From the NCBI GenBank assembly GCA_036362985.1, contig JAYGXS010000004.1:11886930-11950929 (forward strand): a stretch of DNA of 64,000 nt. Direction: 5' to 3'. Below are positions 54,990 to 64,000 of the stretch, piece by piece; position 1 is the stretch's first letter; every line of letters starts with the position of its first letter. A program made the translations under genes and the position numbers. The DNA comes from Ligula intestinalis (taxonomy: Eukaryota > Platyhelminthes > Cestoda > Diphyllobothriidea > Diphyllobothriidae). A model generated the notes under the pieces. It was not told the DNA's origin and did no database searches. It saw only the letters and a program-made list of their open reading frames with translations.

Positions 54990-55375
54990 TTCCTGAGGCG
55001 CTGTGCCTGCCAAATATCTGTGTGCGTGTGTTCGCTCTGACTGCATACACGCGATGACCTTAAAGGCTGCACCGGAGATATGGACGCACGCGCGTACAAG
55101 TGCGTGCCCAAGTTGTCGCGTGCCCTATCCCAATGCGGCCAATCAGGCCACAAGAGAACGCACAGACAATCCCATTGAGCCACTGGCACCTCTCAGACAG
55201 CGTAGTTGCACATGCGGACTGCGAGGACACCGCTAGCCCGCTCCCAATGCTGGGGCTTAACACCCGGGGCGGGACAAAGAGCGTGCTGGAGATCAACCAA
55301 CGGCAACTACCACCCGAGACAGCAACTCCGAGTTTTGTACACAATAAACCCTCCTTCGGGTGGATTCTAGAGTGA
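54990..55375 (+). repeat. LTR-like repeat (group B)
   Basis: GCGGCCAATCAGGCC (CCAAT-like, 55135-55149), GGGCTTAACACCCGGGGCGG and a terminal TTTGTACACAATAAACCCTC (polyadenylation-like), then CTTCGGGTGGATTCT. The end recurs at 51820-51850. Looks like a promoter-bearing solo LTR. Confidence 0.5.
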
Positions 55376-56084
55376 CTCCTTTATTATTGTGTTCTTCCTT
55401 GGGTATTCCAAGTGGTGTAATTCAACGTTGACACACGTCAGATGTCATGGTTATAACAGGGGATGAGTAAACTAAGGTCACAGAATGACAGTTCAACCGT
55501 AAAATTCCGACGAGTTCCACCGTGTGCTCCACAGGAGGATGATGATGCAGGGGCAGTGAACTGCGCGTGGATTATTTCAAATTAGACTTGCGTGGCATCG
55601 ACCTCACTCCCCCTTTCCTCATCCAGCTGTACTCTGTGTCAAGATACAGTGAAGCAGACCGGAGGCAGGATCGAACGCAGGTGACTGGCGTAGTGTCGGT
55701 CTGTACTGACGCGGGCCACCACCAAACCACCCCTTTTCAGTATTTTTTATGGTAGCGGGACCAGAATAATGCCTGTCATGCCTTGATATAGCCTGCTTGC
55801 TGGTCCAGTGCATCTGTCACAAGGCCCTTTTGGGGGGCGATAAGGTCGCATAAGGAAGGCTAGTTGGAATAGACCCTCAGCCTTGCGAAAGAAGGAGTTA
55901 GAAACCATCTTAACCAAGACCTGTTGGACGTAGTACCTACAAAGAATAGCAATTGTATTACAGGGTTGTATATCGTCGGCTTCGGCCTGTTTTAACTCTG
56001 TCTTTGTGGCTGGATTGAATCCAGCCGACCGGAGAGGCAATCATGCGCATTCACTGACATTGGATAATTCTTTCCTCTACCGCG
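55376..56084. other. Repeat module F piece and unassigned sequence
   Basis: 55480-55535 (ACAGTTCAACCGTAAAATTC, GACGAGTTCCACCGTGTGCT) matches parts of 56465-56520, 57405-57470 and 36217-36250. The remainder is not recognised. Confidence 0.45.
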
Positions 56085-56815
56085 CACCACACACACACAC
56101 ACACATGCACGCACGTCCGGCGCAACCAAACAGCTTCTTCTGACGGCCAATAAGATCCCTCAACTACGCGTTGGTTTGTATGCAAATATCGACAGCCTTC
56201 AGGCTCGGCCATGCTTCGCCAATCGATGTGGCATAGTTTTCCCTAAAGAAATGTGTACAAGGCAAAGATCAGGAGACTAGAAGAATTTATTAACGACAAG
56301 ACAGTTCGTGCTGTACTTACCCATCAAGTTTCAGCCCCACTAGATCGAAATTTAATTCTACAGCTTATCGTGTCTTATTTATAGGCAGTGACCGTACGCA
56401 GCTGAAAAAGAGGTCACGAAATGTTATGCCGTCTGCCAGGCTCGTGATTTTTGCCTTGTTCATATTTGCGACAGGTTGACTGTAAATTCTAACAAAGTTC
56501 ATTATGTGTCTCACAAGAGAAAGGGTGTAAGGACGATGAATTGAGCGGTATCTCTATCCTCGCCCACCCGAGCGCGCTCTTGTGACTGAATCAAGAAGAA
56601 CAGAGACCAAGGTGATTGACGCGGCTCGAGCCTGTTCCTAGTTGTGCAACCGAACTCCCCGCGTGCGGCATTTGTTGTGTGCACACTTTAAATACTGCAA
56701 GCCGTACCTTGATCTGGCTCCCATGTTGGTCTAAGGCGTCTTCCGCACAGGGACACGAGAATATTCATATCTATTTAGGGGTGCCCAGTTGAGTTTTAAG
56801 TTACTCTGTTTACCT
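56085..56815 (+). repeat. Direct repeat module F, copy 1
   Basis: Matches 57205-57805 in the same orientation: CACGTCCGGCG, GGCCAATAAGATC, GCGTTGGTTTG, GTGTCTCACAAGAG, TTGTGCAACCG, GAGAATATTCA and TTACTCTGTTT in the same order. About 200 bp at 56225-56460 are present only here, probably a later insertion. Confidence 0.75.
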
Positions 56816-56864
56816 AATCTAGTCTCACCTGTACCTTTTGTCGAGACAAAAGTTGAGAAGATTA

Positions 56865-57170
56865 GAGATAGGGAGGGGAGCGCTGGCCGCTGGCGCGGCC
56901 AATACTCCAATCAGCGTCCCAACAGCACATCTTGTTAGGTAGGCTTGCGCGTGCGTGCGTGGGAGCGTCCTAAAGGTCACAGTAAGAAGGAGCCATTGCA
57001 GTCTGACTCTCAGTTCGCTAACCAGTCAGCCACTCCACACAACAAAACACACACTGGGCTGGCTGCGCGGTTGGAGTTATTCCGTCAGTTGGCAACCCTC
57101 TAAGCCGCGACTTTTAGTGCCTAGGGGTTGATCTCATTCTCGCCCCCAACTGCCAGCATCGAGCAACCAC
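56865..57170 (+). repeat. Dispersed repeat module D, copy
   Basis: GCTGGCGCGG, GTCCTAAAGGTCACAGTAAG, AAGGAGCCATTGCAGTCTGA and GTCAGTTGGCAACC match 36350-36700 and inverted 48085-48270. Confidence 0.7.
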
Positions 57171-57204
57171 CTAGTTGATCGGTAGCCTGAAACGCGATGG
57201 GCAC

Positions 57205-57805
57205 ATTGGCTGACACCCACACATACGCACACGCACCCGCCCACATACGCACACGCCCACGCACGCGCCCACATACACACACGTGTCCGGCGTGACCACA
57301 CAGTTCCTTTTGGCGGCCAATAAAATCATTCGACAGCGTGTTGGCTTGGATGCAAACTCTAACGACTGTCAGAGTCGGCCATCCTTCACCAATCGAGTAT
57401 ATGCGTGACAGTTCGACCGTAGATTCTGTCTAAGTTCACCCTGTGTCTCACAAGAGGGTGGGTGGGCGCAGGAACGATGAAATGCGTGTTAATTAGTTTA
57501 GAGTGACGAGAGACTTGAAATATATCTATGGCAGCATCTCCACCCTCGCCCACCTGAACCCGATCTCTCGGGCCTGGGTCAAAAAGAGCAGAGGCGGTAA
57601 GGTGGGTGGCACGGCGTGATCCTGTACCTATTCGTGCAACCGGATTTCGAACGTGTGGCTCTTGTTATGTGTACGCATTTTCACTAACCTATGCCGTACC
57701 TTGAACTATCCTCCGTGCTTGTCTGTCACGTGGCTCACTGTGGGAACCCGAGAATATTCACATTTATTTGGTGTCACCCATTAAAGGTTCAGACTACTCT
57801 GTTTG
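57205..57805 (+). repeat. Direct repeat module F, copy 2
   Basis: Second copy of 56085-56815, beginning in CACACGCACCCGCCCACA simple sequence and ending TACTCTGTTT. Lies about 390 bp downstream of copy 1 with module D between them. Confidence 0.75.
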
Positions 57806-57899
57806 CCATGCCTATAGCATGCGTAATCTCATCTCAATTGAAAGTATTTATTAGAGTTTCAATATTAGTGTCACAGGGAGTAGTCTCCACCTCATTCTC

Positions 57900-58190
57900 A
57901 TACACAAACCTTGTGTTTGGTCTAGAAGTGGATGGCGTTCAGAGTAAAGCAGCTCCGAAAAAACGTGAAGCTACATGATTGCACCTCCCAAGGGATTATT
58001 TGCGAATGTAGCCTGCATCGAATAGTATAGGCAAATAGTATTGCCGGCAAAGACCAAGGAGACTGGATTAGACATTTCTGACTTATTAGCCGTCATCAGC
58101 CAGTCATACCCAGACTCAATTGGTGCTAACTTTTGATCAGAGTCTAACGTCCTAACCACTGAGCCACGAGCACGTTGCACCGAATGTTAT
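57900..58190 (-). repeat. Possible tRNA-related SINE fragment
   Basis: The minus strand near 58175-58145 reads GCTCGTGGCTCAGTGGTTAG and ACGTTAGACTC, an A-box-like tRNA 5' half. No clear B box was found, so this may be a degraded SINE or chance. Confidence 0.35.
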
Positions 58191-58199
58191 GGAGTTTTG

Positions 58200-59859
58200 T
58201 TCAAACTGGTTCACCCGAAAATCAACTAAGAGGGCAGAATACAGGTTTCTTAGCCCACCATCATAAACATTTCATGAAAATGGTAATTTTCCATTCCAAT
58301 AATAGATTCGCATTATGCTTTGTATGCTCTGTTTCAGAACATTAAAATATGGGAATTCCGATCGCAACAAATGGTTTCGCAAACTATCCTTTTCCGAATT
58401 TCACCCGAAAACTGGAGAAATCACATCGAAAAATTAGAAAAAAGTCATGAGCTCTTAAAGTCTTTAGTACCCTACCGACAGTTTACTGTGAAAAAAGAGA
58501 GTTTATCAACCCTGACTTGTGAAAACCGGAAAAGGGGGCACTAATAAAGGGACGTAGTTTGAAAGCTATGAACATACCGGACTTCTCGTGATCCGCCGAA
58601 TGATCTCTAAAATGGAAAGCTGAGAATTTAGACACTGTCTCGCCCTGTAAAGTCTCTGAATGGAGATACAATAGAAGAGTGATTAGTAAGTTTCAGAAAA
58701 CAATGTGACAAAATCGACGGAAGAGCCGTATTCGTCAAAAGGTGCTTCATGATTTAGACAAATCCTGATAATCGAAGTCCCTCCTCCTTTCATGATTGAA
58801 AAACTCTACCACTTAAGCAGGAAAAGACGTTGAATGATGGAGTAACTAGAATCGAACCGTTTCGCCTACATACATTTGATTACCGATTAAATTTAAATGG
58901 TGGGTTCCAGAAAGAAAAAGAAAAGATTGCTTGACAGTTACAATTCATTTTTTGAACGGATCACTGAGTACAATAAGAAACATGTGTAGCATTTATAGGA
59001 TGATTTGGATGCACGCTAATATTTTCATAAAAAGTAGCATCCCGGCAATCCTGACAGATAGATCCTTTTGTTATGAGATTATTAGTTGGCGAACTACATC
59101 TCATTCTTCCACCGCCATGACTTAATCAACAGTGCTGTCGCGGTGTGAGAAAACCACTTTGACAGATGGCCTACAAGCAATGAATTGGTTCACGAGTAGC
59201 ACGTAGCCTTATCTGAGCACAGTGTCAGCACTGAATAGGTAGGCGGGAGATCAGTGCACTCGCTAACAGATTGCGGACAAAAGGCCCCTTATCCGAGCAG
59301 CCCGTGACTCACGCGCTTGTCATTGCCATTAAAGGGTTTTGACCTCTAAAAAGTTATAAAATTAACGTTATCTCTTTTCACTTCTGTTATAAGTCTAACC
59401 ACCCTCGTCCAGAATTATCTCCCTGTTTATTCTACTTACTTGTGTTGCTCGCAACTGAATCGATTCCGTTAGACGGCTCCAGGCGTTCCTGGCCGTAGCA
59501 AAAGTCCTTGCTGCTTCCATTTAGTTCCTGATGGTTGTTCCACCGCAGGGCCTAGGCAGTGCTGAAGTGTGGGAGCGTTCGCCAAACTTTTTTAGGAGGT
59601 TTGATGGCCTTTCTCGGCTTTGCATGCAGCGGCTGAAAAAGGTGCGTGGGCAGGCAGTCCCTGTATGCCGCCCTTAAAGTCACATTATCTTAATAATACC
59701 GCCGTCTAGCTAGCTGCCCAGGGTTTTGGTACGCCTATAAGCAATTGCGTTTGCGGCCGACTGTGTAGTTGCTGGAGTGTCCCCTAAGTGGGCTGCGTGG
59801 TAGAGCGTTGGACCAGCACGGGTAGCCAGATCAGGGCGTAACGGGTGGTTGCGCTCTCA
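58200..59859. other. Unassigned sequence
   Basis: A GGGCTGCGTGGTAGAGCGTT at 59790-59809 resembles a tRNA A box, but the cloverleaf cannot be completed. No gene supported. Confidence 0.3.
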
Positions 59860-60450
59860 TAACAAATGCCCAACACGCGAAGGGGAAGGGGGCGTGGGGA
59901 CACGCGCGTAGGTGCCGGTTCACGCCGCGCCAGCAACCTGCGCCCGATTACGCCTCGATCCTATCTTGGCATCGGGCATAGGTGGGTGTGTATTGGCCCT
60001 AGCAACCACTTGGAACCCAAGATCGGACGGATGGCGCCTTTGGCCTGCACGCCCAATGTCGCCTGCGGTCAGGCGCTACTTGCCGGCACCCCCTGTCCGT
60101 TCTTGCTCAATGGTCTGAGCCACTTACGAACACACACAGTCTCGCCTTGCCAGCCCTGCGATGTGCAACCAATCACAGGCCGACCTTACCAATGAACGCG
60201 CTCTGTCTCTGTCCTGCTAAAACCTCACTTGGGATTCCGCTCAGGCGTGTCGCGGCCGGCGACGCCGCCCTGTCCCACGGGCCTCACGGTCGGACGCCAT
60301 GCAAGATCTATTGACAACCTTCCCCTTATCCCTTCTGTAAACAACATACTGTTCTGTCTACTCTGCCTTCCCAAGACTTCTCCTTTCTCCTAAGGAACCG
60401 GGCCTCGAAGATTGTAGGTGTTAGAGTTAACCATATTAGCCTTAAAACCT
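59860..60450 (+). repeat. LTR-like repeat related to the TRIM LTR
   Basis: CAACCAATCACAGG (CCAAT-like), CAGGCCGACCTTACCAATGA, CTGTCTCTGTCCT, AAACCTCACTTGGG, ACGGTCGGACG and GGAACCGGGCCTCGAAGATT follow the TRIM LTR order at 38920-39150 (CAGGCCGACCTACCCAATGA, CTATCTGTCCT, GACCTCACTTGGG, GATCGGACG). It carries a high-GC leader (59880-60110) absent from the TRIM LTR. Confidence 0.6.
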
Positions 60451-60529
60451 ATAGATGAGGGAATAGATAGGGAGAGTGCGATAGATGCAGCGCAAGTCGA
60501 TTACCAGTTAAAAGAAGCCCATGCCTAAG

Positions 60530-60690
60530 TTACCCTTCTTGCATCACCATCATCCTTTGGAGCACACGGTGGACATCTGCGGATTACGACGGTTGAACTG
60601 CCGGCTGCTGGTGGAGATCAGCACCTTGAATGTGGCCTTCTTAGTGAATATCTTTATTTCCAGGCCACCTGAAAATTTGTATCAAGAGAG
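60530..60690 (-). repeat. Repeat module F fragment, inverted
   Basis: GGAGCACACGGTGGACATC is the inverse of the GACGAGTTCCACCGTGTGCTCC word at 55498. Confidence 0.45.
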
Positions 60691-63660
60691 GAGCCCATCC
60701 AAAACTAACTGGTTGGTTTCATTGTCCTCTAGTTTCTTACTCAGCCTCGTCCCATCGACGAAACTCTCTCTCTAATGCCTATGCTGCTGCTCACACACAT
60801 CCAGCTAAAGGAGCGAAACAGCTTGTTATTACTCGTGTCTTTTTTAAACTGTCCTCTGTAACTGTGCTAAAGATTTATCTTGATCATAGATCAGAGCGTT
60901 GTCGTTTCTACTGCACATTTTTTGTCGACACTTCCCGCACTTGGTGGCGCTACACTGCTAAATAGTACTTACTCGAACAATATGAACGCATGATAATTGG
61001 GCCAATAGGTGTATAAGTCGGAATTTTCGGACCCGTACCAACGACCATCCTCAGAGACCGTGAGAAGGCAACAACAAAATGCATCATGAAAAGTCAATTA
61101 GGCAAATATAGGTTTTCAGAAAGTCAGCGTCAGGCCTATACAATTGCATAGATGATGAAAATATGGAGTTTAATAGGGTCTATAAGCATTGGAGACCGAT
61201 CGATGTGTATTTACGCTTCTACTTACTCCTATGGAGCGGGGTACACTGGTCTAATAGCGAGGCGATTGAAAAATGGGGTGCGTTAACACATGCCCACCTA
61301 GCCAAGTAAAAGTGGAAATAGATCGATGTTGAATTCTCGTCTCGCACACATAGTTAATGCTTATCCTCGAGTCGATTCTAGCGAAGCCTTTCAGGTTGTC
61401 TACCGGACACCAGCAGCCCATGGCTGCTAGCAACAACCGAGGCATTGGCTAAACAGCCAGCGAATCTGGTGCTGTGCTGTCTGTCCGAAGGCGCGTTGCC
61501 GTTCGTGGTCGACGCTGACATCAGGTGGTGATGGCATTTCGTCCCCACCCCCCTGATGACATTTGGCCCCTCCGCGTACTTGTCTTCACATCTCCTATCC
61601 GACAGATGTTTACCGAATTGACTTTTCAATTTCAACACTGGGACACCCGTAGAACTTAAAATGAAACGTTGTCAAATAAATAGGAGGGGGGGGGGCGTAG
61701 GGACTGGGGAGTGTCGTCCACGACAAGTCTGGGTGCACGCTGCCTCACGACGGGGTGCCGCGTGAACCTAATTCCCAACTCTCCCGCTCGCCTCAGCCCA
61801 TAAAAAAGGCTGCTGGATCTTACTTGTTTTATATTCAGTTGACTCGCCTAGAGTGAACTGTTCCTATTCCAGCCTCAGATTTGGCAACAGTCTATTATAG
61901 GGTAACACCAAGCTAATCAACCCCCCCCCCAGAATTCTGTAATATAGGACCAGCAGTAATGATAGTTTATTATGCTATATTAGCAGTATTCCGGCAAAGC
62001 AGAAGCGAGTAACATATAAATCAGTAGGCTTGCGAAAATACAATCGCAAGCATCAACTCAGGGTGGGTACACCCTGAGAGCTAGATCGGTTTACAATCAA
62101 ACGATAATTTATTAGTTAATTTAATTTAACAAATTTAATTTACCTAATATATTATTTGCTATTTTTACTTTTAATTTACTTTTCAGTTATCGCGCGCTTT
62201 TTCAGTGCTATTTATTACCTTTTTATAATAATTACATCTTCTGTTTTCTGTTTTGGTCCTCATGCTCCTTTTACTTTCGCTCCCGCGCCCCCGTACTACC
62301 TCATTCATATAACCCTTATCACAATCGGTACCGTATTGCAGAATTCAGGGGCTCTTTTTGCCATGGTGATATCTATAATCGCCTTTTATTTCCAATTTTA
62401 AAGCCCTAGCTGAGGTTTTTATGCTAGAATGAGTGTTGATAAGTGCTGGTTTAAAAACGGTCCTCAGTCAGGCGTACCCAATCGCAGGTTTGAAGCCCCT
62501 GCTTTGAGCATTAAGAGTTTAATGTCCACAACTTCAACACTTAGCCACGGGCTGACACCACCTAGGAATCACCTCCTGTAACCCGATTGGTAGGAACAAT
62601 TTCAATTGATAAAATATTTCTGAAAATCAAAATTCCTTTTGCCCAGTTGGTATATTCTGTCTTTTCAGACTCAACGAACAACAAGCATTGCTGAATAAAC
62701 AGCACATGGATAAAACTGTGATCCCAACGGCACGCACCTGAAATAGATGTCAACCGTTGGAATTCCACACATATTACCAACTGGTGAATGGGGCACTTTT
62801 AGGTTAGCAGAAAAAGCAAGCAAACCGTAGGATGTAACACTTATTATCTCAGTCTTTTACCTCTTAGACAGGTTCAAATCCAGTGCTTCCAGTGCTGTAA
62901 CATCTAAAATGCAAAAGAAAAAAAGGAATGCGGCCTGTGAAGAAAACCTAAATTACCAAAGAAAACAAACAACGGAGGATAAATAAGGCTGTGTTATGAA
63001 TGTCACAAAAGAAACCTACACAGTTCATACCATTCATAACCAATGTCACTGTGACTTTCAATTTACTAATGGTGAGTCGATTAAAAGGCCAGCCTTTGCA
63101 GTCTACGGAAAATTTGAAAAAAAATACTGAACTCTATAATAACGGTTAGTTATCAAGCCCAGAGGCACATCAGCTAGCATATAGTTGAGAGAATGAATTC
63201 CTTCCTTCAAGCAGTCAGTCCATAGTGAGAGGTTTCAACCACGACTTCAATATAAACTGAGAGGGTTCTGGAAGACTTTCATGAGTCCAGTTACATTGGA
63301 GTAATGAACTAATGACAGCAGACGTATGCAGGAACATAAACTAGAGGGTAGACCTAAATTAACAGTTACACAAATATTGTCTGTTGTAGAATGGGCGTAG
63401 CGGCTGGCAGGGTCGGTGAATCTGTCTGCCCGCGCCACAGCACAATCTAACTCCCTTAATACACACAACAGGATCTAAACAACCGGGAGGTTAGAAGAGG
63501 CCATCGCCGTCTGACCCCCAGTCCACTCATCGACAATTAAATACAGAGCACACAAAACTGATGGCGTGTCTGAGAAGTGAAAGTCCCAGGCTCACATCAA
63601 GTATACATTGTAGGAGCTGCATGCAAAAGGAGCTGAGTAGCAGGCTTGGCTTATGGGCTT
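60691..63660. other. Unassigned sequence
   Basis: About 3 kb without a recognisable gene. Homopolymer runs: G at about 61686-61695 and C at 61921-61930. An A/T-rich stretch at 62100-62240 includes a hydrophobic open frame (62156-62401, +) with no other support. GCCGTCTGACCCCCAGTCCA at 63508 recurs near 37107. Confidence 0.3.
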
Positions 63661-64000
63661 AAATAATTACATATATTAAGGAAGTCAAGTTAGGCGAACG
63701 AACGTTTTCGATTAATTCATCATCAGGCAATACAGTAATATAAGAGAGGGTAGAGTTAACGAATGTTTTAGGCAAACCAAGCAGTAGTAACAAGGGAAAA
63801 AGGGGGAGAGAGAGGTGTAAAGGGGTCAGATTCTAGTCTTAATTGGGGGCCAGAGAAATGGGGGTGGGGAGGGGGGAGGGGGAAGGAGTCCGACAATTAG
63901 TTAATATCGTCCCGTGGTTCTCGTCAAAGTCTTGTCGGGAGGTAAGAGGACGCAAGGTTTCGACGTCTTGTGACGGCGTCGGTGGCCTTTGGAAGTTTGA
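63661..64000 (-). repeat. Penelope-type 3' region (continues beyond the window)
   Basis: On the minus strand CTGATGATGAATTAATCGAAAAC (63726-63704) is the hammerhead-like motif, followed by GTTCGTTCGCCTAACTTGAC as in Penelope-like 3' ends. Upstream (towards 64000) is C-rich sequence similar in style to 25555-25640 after the GIY-YIG fragment. No reading frame is intact. Confidence 0.5.
63860..63882 (+). other. G-quadruplex-forming run
   Basis: Four G runs of 5, 4, 6 and 5 separated by single bases (T, A, A), on the + strand. This meets the classical G4 pattern with one-base loops. Confidence 0.8.

Noticed and set aside
59790..59860. tRNA gene
   Set aside because: The A-box-like GCGTGGTAGAGCGTT is present, but I could not form an acceptor stem or a proper T arm; at most a SINE relic.
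62156..62401. 81-codon membrane-protein-like frame
   Set aside because: Lies in T-rich DNA, where Phe/Leu/Ile-rich frames arise by chance; no upstream or downstream exon.

Overview
This is a repeat-dense stretch of a eukaryotic, very probably metazoan, nuclear genome. The only host gene I can support is an intron-containing eIF4A-type DEAD-box helicase at 20218-21588 on the + strand. Its five introns are only 33-43 nt long. Together with CR1-like and RTE-like LINEs, Penelope-like elements (PLEs), hAT and Tigger/pogo-like DNA transposons and a TRIM-like LTR element, this fits a flatworm. A tapeworm with a large genome (diphyllobothriidean-like) fits best, because very short introns and TRIM elements are known from cestodes. 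The taxonomic call is an inference from these features, not from a search.

Layout. 1-20 kb: four decayed CR1-like LINEs (3520-7440 minus, 9415-10800 plus, 12310-13990 minus, 16340-20045 minus), with a 3' fragment at 2140-2620 and an endonuclease fragment at 15250-15660. 20-21.6 kb: the helicase gene, head to head with the last LINE. 24-26 kb: a hAT element with an 8-bp target-site duplication (TSD) whose middle is replaced by a Penelope GIY-YIG fragment. 28.6-32.6 kb: two Tigger-like MITEs in inverted orientation, plus a tRNA-derived SINE. 33-46 kb: LTR-like solo repeats, the 3' half of an RTE LINE with a zinc-finger tail, a complete 1.6-kb TRIM-like element with two 424-bp LTRs (38746-40344), SINEs, and an AT-rich fold-back. 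46-49 kb: dispersed repeat modules and a long pyrimidine tract. 49.3-52.0 kb: a second, longer hAT with an 8-bp TSD. 52-54.3 kb: short Penelope-like palindromic elements and a PLE reverse transcriptase remnant. 54.9-61 kb: further LTR-like and other dispersed repeats. 63.7-64 kb: the end of another PLE-like element with a G-rich run.

The best candidate for something undescribed is a family of very short elements (95-463 bp) at 35715-36177, 44576-44678, 52156-52250 and 53360-53567. Each is flanked by an exact 9-14 bp direct repeat. Two look full length and fold back on themselves; two are truncated at one end. They share a hammerhead-like motif (CTGATGAT, a hairpin, then GAAAC) that also lies downstream of the Penelope GIY-YIG coding fragments, so they look like non-autonomous Penelope derivatives. 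Apart from the helicase I see no functional operon-like or pathway-like gene set. Long stretches hold nothing I can identify, and I say so per region.
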